A stretch of DNA of 64,000 nucleotides from Bryobacteraceae bacterium (GTDB taxonomy: Bacteria > Acidobacteriota > Terriglobia > Bryobacterales > Bryobacteraceae), in assembly GCA_947458745.1 (NCBI GenBank), contig CANGYQ010000001.1, positions 372,001 to 436,000 of the forward strand, in the 5' to 3' direction. Both the position numbers and the translations under genes were made by a program. The notes beneath the pieces are model-generated. The model did not search any database, was not told the DNA's origin, and saw only the letters and a program-made list of their open reading frames with translations. Positions 51,188 to 58,488 of this stretch are shown here, piece after piece (positions within the stretch are counted from its first letter, which is position 1; each line of letters begins with the position of its first letter).

Positions 51188-51487
51188 GATGTGTTCTCCT
51201 CGTGGGAGTTAGATCCGATCAACCCAATGGTCTTCGCTAGCCCCACTTTCATCTCAATCTGTGCACGCCGGATACCATGGCCATCAGCACACTGGCCGCG
51301 CGAATAACTCCCTTTCACACGTGCGGATTGGGAAGATCGACTGGCTTGGAGCCCCCCTCTCGCTTGCGCCAGAGGACCCGCAGCGGGTGGTTTGGCGCAC
51401 TTTAGAACCCAGTTCTTCCGTTCATCAATCCGTATGCGCGGAGACATGCGGGAGTAGCGGCAGGGAAGAAGATATGATGAGCGGACC
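51188..51487. other. 300-base gene-free region with one larger hairpin
   Basis: Between the divergent PEP-CTERM-like and MFS genes. At 51366-51398, GCGCCA and TGGCGC pair around an inner ACCCG/CGGGT stem, giving a two-tier hairpin. A -10-like TATGAT (51473-51478) lies 9 bases before the MFS start. I see no supported gene. Confidence 0.5.
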
Positions 51488-52765
51488 ATGCCCCCGCTTT
51501 TGGGCCAGATCCGTTGGCGCATTCTTGCGCTGCTGTTGCTGGTGACGGTGATCAACTTCGTCGATCGCCAATCGCTCAGCGTCGTCGCGCCCATCCTCCG
51601 CGATGAACTGAAGCTCTCCAATACCGACTACGGCTTCATCGTCGGCGCGTTTCAGTTCGGCATGATGGCCGGGGAGTTTCCCATGGGCTGGCTGATGGAC
51701 CGGCGCGGCACTCGCATCGGGCTCACCTTCGCCGTCATCTGGTGGAGCCTGGCCAACGCACTCCACGCCTTTGCCCGATCGGCCGTGCAGTTTGCTTCAC
51801 TGCGGTTCTGGTTGGGGACCGGGGAATGCGGCAATTACTCGGGCGGCATGAAGGTGGTGTCGGCCTGGTTCCCGGTGAAGGAGCGGACGCTGGCGGTTGG
51901 CATTTTCAATGGCGGTTCCATGCTCGGGTCGATCATTGCCCCACCGCTGCTGGCGTGGCTGACGCTGGCCTATGGCTGGCATGCCGCGTTTGTTCTGCCC
52001 AGTGCCTTGGGGTTAGTCTGGGCGATTCTCTGGTGGCGGAACTACCACCCGCCCGCCGAGCACCCCCAGCTTTCCCCAGCCGAGCAGGCCTATATTTCGG
52101 CCGATCGCATTCCCGCCACCGCGCCGCCCGCCACGCGCGACCTGTTGCAGCGCCGCCAAGCCTGGGCCATCATGGCCTGCCGAATGTTGGTGGGGCCAGT
52201 GGTGCAGTTCTACATTTTTTGGCTGCCGGAGTTCCTCTACCGCCAGCACGGCTTCAATTTGAAGACCATTGGCATGTTCGCGTGGCTGCCGTTTCTGTTT
52301 GGCGACATCGGCAGCATTATGGGCGGCTGGGTGGCGGGCCGTTTGATCAGCCGTGGCTGGTCCGTCACCCGGGCCCGCCGCTTCACCATGGGCCTGGGCG
52401 CGGCCTGCTGCCTGATGTCACTGGCGGTCGCGCTTTCGGCCTCGGCATTCTATGCGATGGCCTTCATCTGCATAGTTTTGTTCGGCCATACATTCCTGTC
52501 GGCGAACATGTTCTCGAGCATCTCCGACATGTTCCCGCCGGAAGCCGTCGGCCGCGTCACGGCGCTGACAGGCATCGCCGGGGGTCTGAGTGGCGTGATC
52601 TTCCCGCTGCTGACCGGAATGCTGGTGGACAAGTTCTCGTATACACCGGTGTTCGTGCTGGCGGCAGGTATGCCCGCGCTCGGTTGCCTGGCACTGTTTT
52701 TGACCGTGCGACGGCTGGAACCGGCTGACACTGTTTCTCCGGTCACCCCTTCGGCCGCCCATTAG
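51488..52765 (+). CDS. MFS transporter, anion:cation symporter family (hexuronate-type)
   Basis: 425 residues with twelve predicted helices in two groups of six. The start (ALLLLVTVINFVDRQSLSVVAPILRDELKLSNTDYG) and the loop 2-3 motif MGWLMDRRGTRIGLT are typical of the ACS subfamily that includes hexuronate, glucarate and tartrate transporters; GTGECGNYSGGMKVVSAWFP is a further family block. It most likely imports a sugar acid by proton symport. The SDR dehydrogenase gene that follows at 71 bases may use the imported compound, although it has its own promoter. Confidence 0.92.
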   Translation: MPPLLGQIRWRILALLLLVTVINFVDRQSLSVVAPILRDELKLSNTDYGFIVGAFQFGMMAGEFPMGWLMDRRGTRIGLTFAVIWWSLANALHAFARSAVQFASLRFWLGTGECGNYSGGMKVVSAWFPVKERTLAVGIFNGGSMLGSIIAPPLLAWLTLAYGWHAAFVLPSALGLVWAILWWRNYHPPAEHPQLSPAEQAYISADRIPATAPPATRDLLQRRQAWAIMACRMLVGPVVQFYIFWLPEFLYRQHGFNLKTIGMFAWLPFLFGDIGSIMGGWVAGRLISRGWSVTRARRFTMGLGAACCLMSLAVALSASAFYAMAFICIVLFGHTFLSANMFSSISDMFPPEAVGRVTALTGIAGGLSGVIFPLLTGMLVDKFSYTPVFVLAAGMPALGCLALFLTVRRLEPADTVSPVTPSAAH

Positions 52766-52798
52766 CGGCCCGCCGGTTTGGCGTGGGTACCGGCATCC

Positions 52799-52827
52799 TT
52801 CACACCTCCCCGCCGCTTCGATACAAT
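52799..52827 (+). promoter_or_regulatory. sigma70 promoter for the SDR gene
   Basis: TTCACA (52799-52804), a 17-base spacer and TACAAT (52822-52827), each five of six consensus bases. The -10 ends 9 bases before the ATG at 52837, leaving no room for a ribosome site, so the message is probably leaderless or nearly so. Confidence 0.6.
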
Positions 52828-52836
52828 CGCCTCAGG

Positions 52837-53586
52837 ATGAGTACTCCTTTTCGACTTGACGGCCGCACGGCCCTGATCACCGGTGGCGCCAGCGGGATTG
52901 GCGAACAGACCACCCGCGCCTTCGTAAACGCCGGTGCCGAAGTCATTATTCTCGACATTGACTTGGCCCGCGGTGAGGCCTTGGCCGCCGAAGTGGGCCA
53001 TGCCCGCGCGGTGAAATGCGACATCACCAATGAAGAGCAGGTGAAGGCCACCTTCGCCGCCATCGAGAAATTAGATGTTCTCGTTAATAATGCGGGCGTC
53101 GGCCTCGTGGGCGGCGTGCTCGAAACTGAACTTGCTGATTTTCAACGGATCTTCCGCATCAATGTCGATGGCCTGTTCCTGGTGACCAAGTACGCGGTAC
53201 CGCTGATCATTGCCTCCCATGGAGCCATTGTGAACATCGGTTCGGTGGCGGGCTTGATTGGCGTCAAGAAGCGTTACGGCTACTGCGCCACCAAGGGCGC
53301 CGTGGTGGCCATGACGCGCCAACTGGCCGTCGATTTCCCGACAGAGTTTCGGGTGAATTGCATTTGTCCTGGAACGGTCGATACGCCTTTTGTGGAAGGC
53401 TATCTGGAAAAATATCATTCGCACGAAAAAGAGGCCGTCCGTGCACAGTTAAACGCCCGTCAGCCGATTGGTAGACTGGGCAAGCCGGAAGAGATCGCGC
53501 ATATGGCGCTCTATCTGGCCAGCGCCGAGGCCGGTTTCGTGAACGGTGCGGTGATTTCGATTGATGGTGGTTGGACGGCAGCCTAG
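52837..53586 (+). CDS. short-chain dehydrogenase/reductase (SDR)
   Basis: 249 residues from the ATG at 52837; the frame is open 54 bases further upstream, but that stretch holds the promoter. Classical SDR landmarks are present: TGGASGIGEQ (cofactor glycines), NNAGVGL, catalytic serine in NIGSVAGLIG, the YxxxK pair (Tyr149, Lys153) in GYCATKGA, and CPGTVDTPFVEGYL. An aspartate after the second strand (ILDIDLARGE) suggests NAD rather than NADP. Sugar, sugar acid or fucose-type substrates are common in this subgroup, fitting the ACS transporter upstream. Confidence 0.92.
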   Translation: MSTPFRLDGRTALITGGASGIGEQTTRAFVNAGAEVIILDIDLARGEALAAEVGHARAVKCDITNEEQVKATFAAIEKLDVLVNNAGVGLVGGVLETELADFQRIFRINVDGLFLVTKYAVPLIIASHGAIVNIGSVAGLIGVKKRYGYCATKGAVVAMTRQLAVDFPTEFRVNCICPGTVDTPFVEGYLEKYHSHEKEAVRAQLNARQPIGRLGKPEEIAHMALYLASAEAGFVNGAVISIDGGWTAA

Positions 53587-53712
53587 TCGCCGTGTCTGGT
53601 TGGTGGCGGGCCGGGCCAAGCTGCCCTACTCCAGTACTTTCGTCATAAGCGGGCGGAATGGTACTGATTTACCGCCTCATTTTGGGGTGACTCGATATTG
53701 AGGATATTGAAA

Positions 53713-54945
53713 ATGGTAGAGTTGGCTAAGGTAATGACGCGACCGTTGACCAGATTGGCGCTATTGATCGTTTTCAGCCTGACGGCTGCGGCGATCACCC
53801 CCGTCAAAAAGACTCCGGCCAAGCCCGCGGCCAAGTCGAATGCGGCCAAACCCGCCGCCAAAGCGGTAGCAAAAGCCGCACCCAAGGCGACGGTGAAGGC
53901 CGCCTCCTATGTGCCGGCGTCCAAGCGCCGCTACTCCATCTATCGCTCCAACTGGGGTGAGCCGACTTTTGCCGACTCCACCATTGGCGATCGCGTCGAT
54001 GGTGAAGATCTGGTGGTGCGCCGCGCCGCCATTGAAGCGCTGGGCCCCTATAACGGCAGCGTCATGGTGACCGACCCGGAAACGGGCCGCGTCCTGACCA
54101 TCGTAAATCAACGGGTGGCGCTGAAGGCTGGGTTTACGCCCTGTTCCACCATTAAGCTGGTTACCTCCATGGCCGGGTTGATCGAAGGCGTGTTGACGCC
54201 CCAGACCACGATGCGCGTTGAGCATCGCCAATATATGGACCTGTCGATGGCCATCGCCAAGTCGAGCAACATCTACTTTTCGACTCTCGGCAAAAAGCTG
54301 GGTTTTGAGCGCGTAGCCTACTACTCCCGCCTGTTTGGCTTGGGGGAAAAGGCTGGGTTCGATATCGAAGGCGAACAGGCCGGTGTGTTTCCGGAAGAGG
54401 AGCCGATCAATGTGGGCGGCGTGGGCGGTTTGGCCTACACGGGTGCCGGAGTTCAATTGACTCCGCTCCAGCTGACGGCCGTCATGTCCCTGATCGCCAA
54501 CAATGGCAAATTGCCTTGGCTGCAGTATCCCCGCACACGCGAGGAATTGGCGGCCTTTGAACCGAAAGTCAAGCGCCAGTTGGACTTGGCCAAAGTGGTG
54601 GACCAGATCTTGCCCGGCATGCAGGGCACCGTCGATTACGGTTCCGGGAAGCGCGCCCGCCAGTCGTTTGAATCAGAAGACCCCATCTGGGGCAAAACCG
54701 GCACCTGCACCCATAATGATGCCCGGACCCACCTGGGCTGGTTCGGATCCTACAACCATATTGGAGACCGCAAACTGGTGGTGGTGGTTCTGCTTACCGG
54801 TGGTAGCCGCGTCAATGGGCCCGTCGCCTCCGGCATCGCCGGCAGCGTCTATCGCATCTTAAGCGGCCAGAACTACTACGCCAAGGGCACCGCTGCGCCC
54901 ACGGCGCCGCTGACCATCCAACCCTGCTGCGCCACCCAGAACTAG
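53713..54945 (+). CDS. penicillin-binding transpeptidase domain protein
   Basis: 410 residues from the ATG at 53713, which has GAGG 9 bases upstream; a TTG at 53698 and an ATG at 53734 are alternatives. A signal/anchor helix (LTRLALLIVFSLTAAAIT) precedes a Lys/Ala/Pro-rich linker (about residues 30-65, KPAAKAVAKAAPKA). The transpeptidase motifs are intact: SxxK in CSTIKL (Ser145, Lys148), SxN in KSSNIYF and KTG in WGKTGTC (328-330). It lacks the usual dimerisation domain of class B PBPs, being a catalytic domain on a basic spacer. It would crosslink or trim peptidoglycan in the periplasm; a specialised role is likely. Confidence 0.9.
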   Translation: MVELAKVMTRPLTRLALLIVFSLTAAAITPVKKTPAKPAAKSNAAKPAAKAVAKAAPKATVKAASYVPASKRRYSIYRSNWGEPTFADSTIGDRVDGEDLVVRRAAIEALGPYNGSVMVTDPETGRVLTIVNQRVALKAGFTPCSTIKLVTSMAGLIEGVLTPQTTMRVEHRQYMDLSMAIAKSSNIYFSTLGKKLGFERVAYYSRLFGLGEKAGFDIEGEQAGVFPEEEPINVGGVGGLAYTGAGVQLTPLQLTAVMSLIANNGKLPWLQYPRTREELAAFEPKVKRQLDLAKVVDQILPGMQGTVDYGSGKRARQSFESEDPIWGKTGTCTHNDARTHLGWFGSYNHIGDRKLVVVVLLTGGSRVNGPVASGIAGSVYRILSGQNYYAKGTAAPTAPLTIQPCCATQN

Positions 54946-54978
54946 CGCCTGTTCCACGCGCCCGTTATCCGCTGAGTC

Positions 54979-55000
54979 GGGAGTTCCCGTTGGGAATCCC
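54979..55000 (+). terminator. hairpin after the penicillin-binding protein gene
   Basis: GGGA(g)TTCCC-GTT-GGGAATCCC gives nine pairs with one bulged base and a 3-base loop, 33 bases past the stop. It lacks a U-run, so intrinsic termination is only possible. Confidence 0.4.
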
Positions 55001-55049
55001 AGCATCGAGAACCCGCAACTGCCTCAAACAATAAGAGCAGCCGCACGCT

Positions 55050-55267
55050 GAGCCGCGACAGCATGGAGCGGAGTGCCTCTGCTGCCGCCGCCTGCCCTCC
55101 CCCCGTCTGAGCTGGCCATTGTTGCACGCGGACTTCCGGGTCAGGAACCTTGTGATTGGAGAGCTGGAAACAGTGGCTGCCGCGTTGCTCGTGGCCGGGG
55201 AAATATGCGTGCGCATTCCTCTACCCCAATCGGATGGTCAAGACTCCGCTCCATGCTGTCGCGGCTC
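55050..55267. repeat. perfect 25-base inverted repeat, 218-base unit
   Basis: Bases 55050-55074 (beginning GAGCCGCGACAG) and 55243-55267 (ending CTGTCGCGGCTC) are exact reverse complements over 25 bases, separated by 168 bases. Matching stops sharply at both ends. The unit has the size of a MITE with terminal inverted repeats, but no target-site duplication is seen and no transposase is present. It could also form a long-armed RNA hairpin. Confidence 0.8.
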
Positions 55268-55390
55268 GACTAACAGACGGAGCCGGGGAATCGGGAGGAC
55301 CTTTCGATCTGCTCCCAAGCTGCGTGAACACGCCCTCAACTGTTCCCCAAACGGCAGTCTTCGCTACCCTGGAGTTAAGGGAGTGAAGAC

Positions 55391-56752
55391 TTGAAGCAAG
55401 TACTGGTGGTGGGTGGTGGCCTTTCCGGCCTCAGTGCCGCCTACCAACTGGAGAAAGATGGCGCGCGGGTCACGCTGGTGGAGCGCGAGGCGCGACTGGG
55501 CGGGCTGCTGGAAACCCGGCTGGTGGATGAGTGCCTGATCGAAGCCGGACCGGACAGTTTCCTCGCCGCCAAACCCGCCGCCCTGGAGTTGATCATCGAG
55601 CTTGGTCTGGCCGACCAAGTGATTTCCTCCAACGACCACGCCCGCCGCACTTACCTGTGGAAGAGTGACCGGCTGATCCCCATGCCCGAAGGGCTGGTGA
55701 TGATGGCCCCCAGCGACATGGCGGCGCTGGCCACCACCCCATTGCTGTCGCTGGCGGGGAAAGCCCGCGCGGCTCAGGAACTGCTCCGCCAGCCGCCACC
55801 GGAGCCCCAGCCGGACCGTTCCATCGGCGCTTTTGTCCGTGACCATTGGGGCGAAGAGATCGTCAACTATTTGGCGGAGCCGCTGCTGACCGGCGTCTTT
55901 GGCGGCGATGTCGACCGGCTGAGCATCCAGCAGGTGCTGCCGCGCTTTGTGGATCTCGAAGCCCGCTACGGCAGCGTCACTCGCGGCCTGATGGCGGAAC
56001 CACGCGCGCCGGAAGCCGGGTCCTTGTTCCGCAGCTTGAAAGGCGGTCTGGAGACGCTGGTGACCGCGCTCAACGGCCGCATCGCCGCCCGGCGCGTCCA
56101 GGCGACGGCTCAACAAGTGGAGAAGACCGCTACTGGCTGGCGCGTCCAAGTCCTGCCGCCGGATGGCCCGGCACAATGGCTGGACGCGGATGCTGTCGTG
56201 CTGGGCCTCCGCACCTGGCAAGCGGCACCGTTGGTGGAGACGCTGGATGCGGACCTGGCGGCTTTGCTGACGCAAATCGACTACTCATCCGCCGTCACGG
56301 TGGGCTTTACTTGGCCGCTCGATGGCTTCCCGCATCCGCTGAACGGCTTCGGCTTCCTGGTGCCGCAAGTGGAACGCCGCCATTTGGTGGCCTGTACCTG
56401 GGTGGGCACCAAGTTTTCGCACCGCGCCGGCCCGGGCAAGGCCCTGGTTCGAGCGTTTCTGGGTGGTGATCGCTGGTGTGCGGCATCCGATCAAGAGATT
56501 GTGGCGGCAGTGAGCGAGGATTTGGCGGTGATCATGGGCGTCACCGATCCGCCGGTAGGCATCTCCATTGCCCGGTGGCCGCGTTCGATGCCGCAGTACT
56601 ACGTCGGCCACCAGCAGTGGCTCGAATCGCTCCGCCAGCAGGAAGCACGGCACCCGGGGCTGGTCCTGACCGGCAACTACCTGGAAGGCATCGGCATTCC
56701 CGATTGCATCCGCATGGGGCGCGGAGCGGCAAAAAGGGCGCTGGCGGCCTGA
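55391..56752 (+). CDS. hemY: protoporphyrinogen oxidase (HemY/PPOX type)
   Basis: 453 residues from a TTG start with GGGAG 7 bases upstream. The FAD-binding motif is VLVVGGGLSGLSAAYQLEKDGARVTLVERE, followed by GGLLETRLVDECLIEAGPDSFLAAKP, a PPOX-typical block. The C-terminus has LTGNYLEGIGIPDCIRMGRGAA, the second FAD-contact region. It oxidises (copro)protoporphyrinogen late in heme synthesis and needs oxygen, so it fits an aerobic or microaerophilic life. Whether it acts on protoporphyrinogen or coproporphyrinogen is not clear from motifs alone. No other heme gene is adjacent. Confidence 0.93.
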   Translation: MKQVLVVGGGLSGLSAAYQLEKDGARVTLVEREARLGGLLETRLVDECLIEAGPDSFLAAKPAALELIIELGLADQVISSNDHARRTYLWKSDRLIPMPEGLVMMAPSDMAALATTPLLSLAGKARAAQELLRQPPPEPQPDRSIGAFVRDHWGEEIVNYLAEPLLTGVFGGDVDRLSIQQVLPRFVDLEARYGSVTRGLMAEPRAPEAGSLFRSLKGGLETLVTALNGRIAARRVQATAQQVEKTATGWRVQVLPPDGPAQWLDADAVVLGLRTWQAAPLVETLDADLAALLTQIDYSSAVTVGFTWPLDGFPHPLNGFGFLVPQVERRHLVACTWVGTKFSHRAGPGKALVRAFLGGDRWCAASDQEIVAAVSEDLAVIMGVTDPPVGISIARWPRSMPQYYVGHQQWLESLRQQEARHPGLVLTGNYLEGIGIPDCIRMGRGAAKRALAA

Positions 56753-56824
56753 CCCAGGCTCTGGCGGCCCATTCTCGCCCCAATTGATGCTTCTGTGACC
56801 AGCAAACTCGCATACTGTGGGGAT

Positions 56825-57499
56825 ATGCGAGCTTTTCTATTGCTGGTGATCTGCGCGGCCTTGTCCGTCGCGGGTGAGGATGAGGCCAAGCGTCTGCGGG
56901 CGGCCACCGAAACGATCGCTGAAATGATGGGTACGAGTGACCGCACCGTGCCCCAGGAGATCCTGGACAACTCCACCTGCGCGGCCGTGATCCCGGGCAT
57001 GAAGAAAGCCGGCTTTATCGTCGGCGGCCAGTACGGCAAAGGCTTCCTCACCTGCCGCAATGACAATGGCATTGGCTGGAAGTCCCCCGCGGCCATCCGG
57101 ATTGAGGGCGGCAGTGTCGGCCTTCAGATCGGCGGCGCAGAGACCGATGTGATTCTGCTGGTTAAGAGCCGTCGCGGGGCGGAGAAGCTGATGTCGAGCA
57201 AGTTCACGCTGGGAGGCGACGTCACCGCCGCCGCCGGTCCAGTAGGCCGCGAAGCGAACGCGCAAACCGACCTGCAGATGCGGGCCGAGATCCTGTCCTA
57301 TTCGCGTTCGCGCGGAGTATTCGCCGGCATTTCGCTGGAAGGTTCGACGCTGCGCGAAGATGCCAAGGCGAATGCGGAGCTCTATGGCACGGCTCGCTCG
57401 TCCAAGGAGATTCTCTCCACGCCCGGTGCCACGCCGGAGGTGGCGAAACCATTCGTGGCCGCGCTGACGAAGTATTCTGGCCGATTCGGGAAGCGCTAA
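56825..57499 (+). CDS. SYLF (Ysc84-type) lipid-binding domain protein, exported
   Basis: 224 residues from the ATG at 56825; a GTG-type start 30 bases upstream adds non-family residues. A signal peptide (AFLLLVICAALSVAG) is followed by the SYLF domain: TCAAVIPGMKKAGFIVGGQYGKGFLTCR, GWKSPAAIRIEGGSVGLQIGGAETDVILLV and KFTLGGDVTAAAGPVGREANAQTD. In eukaryotes the domain binds phosphoinositides and actin; in bacteria it is a periplasmic or outer-membrane-associated domain of unknown role. It sits between the heme oxidase and PhzF-like genes without shared operon structure. Confidence 0.92.
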   Translation: MRAFLLLVICAALSVAGEDEAKRLRAATETIAEMMGTSDRTVPQEILDNSTCAAVIPGMKKAGFIVGGQYGKGFLTCRNDNGIGWKSPAAIRIEGGSVGLQIGGAETDVILLVKSRRGAEKLMSSKFTLGGDVTAAAGPVGREANAQTDLQMRAEILSYSRSRGVFAGISLEGSTLREDAKANAELYGTARSSKEILSTPGATPEVAKPFVAALTKYSGRFGKR

Positions 57500-57503
57500 C
57501 GGC

Positions 57504-58370
57504 TTAAAGCGTCAGCACGCCACGCATCACGGGCACCACGCTGCCGCCGACATCGATGCCTTCCGCGCCCGCCTCGCCGTGCACCAGGATGTGCAGCAGG
57601 CTGCGCCGCCCCATCTTGACGCCTTGCTCGCTCACCAGACGAGTTCCGGCAGCGGTCGGGGCCAGGCCGTGGTGCATCATGAAAGCCGCCAGGGGTCCGG
57701 TGGCACTGCCGGTGGCGGGATCCTCCACCACGCCATGCTCCGGCGCGAACATCCGGGAGTAGGCCCCGGTGGCGGTGGGCGTGAAGACGAAAAAACAGAC
57801 CGGGTCCAGGCCAGCCCGCAGGTCTTGCAGGCGGGCGGCGTCGGCCATAGCCCGGTCCACAGTCTCCTGGTCTCGCACTGCGACGTAGATGTTGGGATTC
57901 CCCGCCGTCACCAGCTGCGGCGTCACCGGCAATAGATCGTCCTCGGCCAGGCCCACGACGGCCGCACAGGTGGCCCGGTCGAACTTCGGCCCCCAGCTGA
58001 TGGGCGGCGTGCGCAACCAAAGCTGCGAACCCGCCACCCGCAGCGGCACCGCCCCCACTAATTCATCCAGTAAGAACTCGTCCGTTCCGGCGGCGACGCG
58101 TCCTTCGTCCATCAGTACCCAGGCCGTACCGATGGTGGGATGTCCGGCGAACACCATCTCGCGAGTTGGCGTGAAGATGCGGACTCGCGCCACGCAACCT
58201 GGGCGGGTGGGCGGCAGGACAAACGCCGTCTCGGCCAAATTCAGCTCCTGTGCGATCTTCTGCATCGTCCCGGCATCCAGGCCGTCGGCCTCGGGAAACA
58301 CCGCCAGGGGGTTGCCCTCCAATTTCCGGTCAGTGAAGACGTCCACGATCCGATAGCGATAGTCCGGCAT
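57504..58370 (-). CDS. PhzF family isomerase/epimerase-like protein
   Basis: 288 residues. The start RIVDVFTDRKLEGNPLAVFPEA and the catalytic glutamate block LNLAETAFV (Glu47) are the family hallmarks; the middle GHPTIGTAWVL and the C-terminal VEDPATGSATGPLAAFM complete the diaminopimelate-epimerase-like fold. PhzF isomerises a phenazine precursor, but most genomic homologues act on unknown metabolites. No other phenazine genes are here, so that role is unlikely. It converges with the SYLF gene, four bases apart. Confidence 0.92.
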   Translation of the reverse strand: MPDYRYRIVDVFTDRKLEGNPLAVFPEADGLDAGTMQKIAQELNLAETAFVLPPTRPGCVARVRIFTPTREMVFAGHPTIGTAWVLMDEGRVAAGTDEFLLDELVGAVPLRVAGSQLWLRTPPISWGPKFDRATCAAVVGLAEDDLLPVTPQLVTAGNPNIYVAVRDQETVDRAMADAARLQDLRAGLDPVCFFVFTPTATGAYSRMFAPEHGVVEDPATGSATGPLAAFMMHHGLAPTAAGTRLVSEQGVKMGRRSLLHILVHGEAGAEGIDVGGSVVPVMRGVLTL

Positions 58371-58488
58371 GGCTCCATTGTCTCAGCCCGGCCTCAGTTC
58401 AGCCTGTCTGGCCATCGCGAAACCGTGGTGTGCGCACTGCGTCCAGGGGTACTGTGAACCGATATACTTTGTTGATTTAGTGTTCTTG

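Larger units (their letters stand above)
54946..55390. other. 445-base gene-free stretch between PBP and protoporphyrinogen oxidase genes
   Basis: No convincing gene: the short open frames on both strands have no ribosome site and read through the inverted repeat described separately. The 5' part holds a hairpin (54979-55000). The 3' end supplies the GGGAG ribosome site for the following gene. The sequence is unusual for the window in being a long non-coding gap within otherwise tightly packed DNA. Confidence 0.6.

Noticed and set aside
55119-55394. Small open frames over the 25-base inverted repeat
   Set aside because: No ribosome site, frames on both strands share the repeat, and one runs into the oxidase gene; treated as non-coding.
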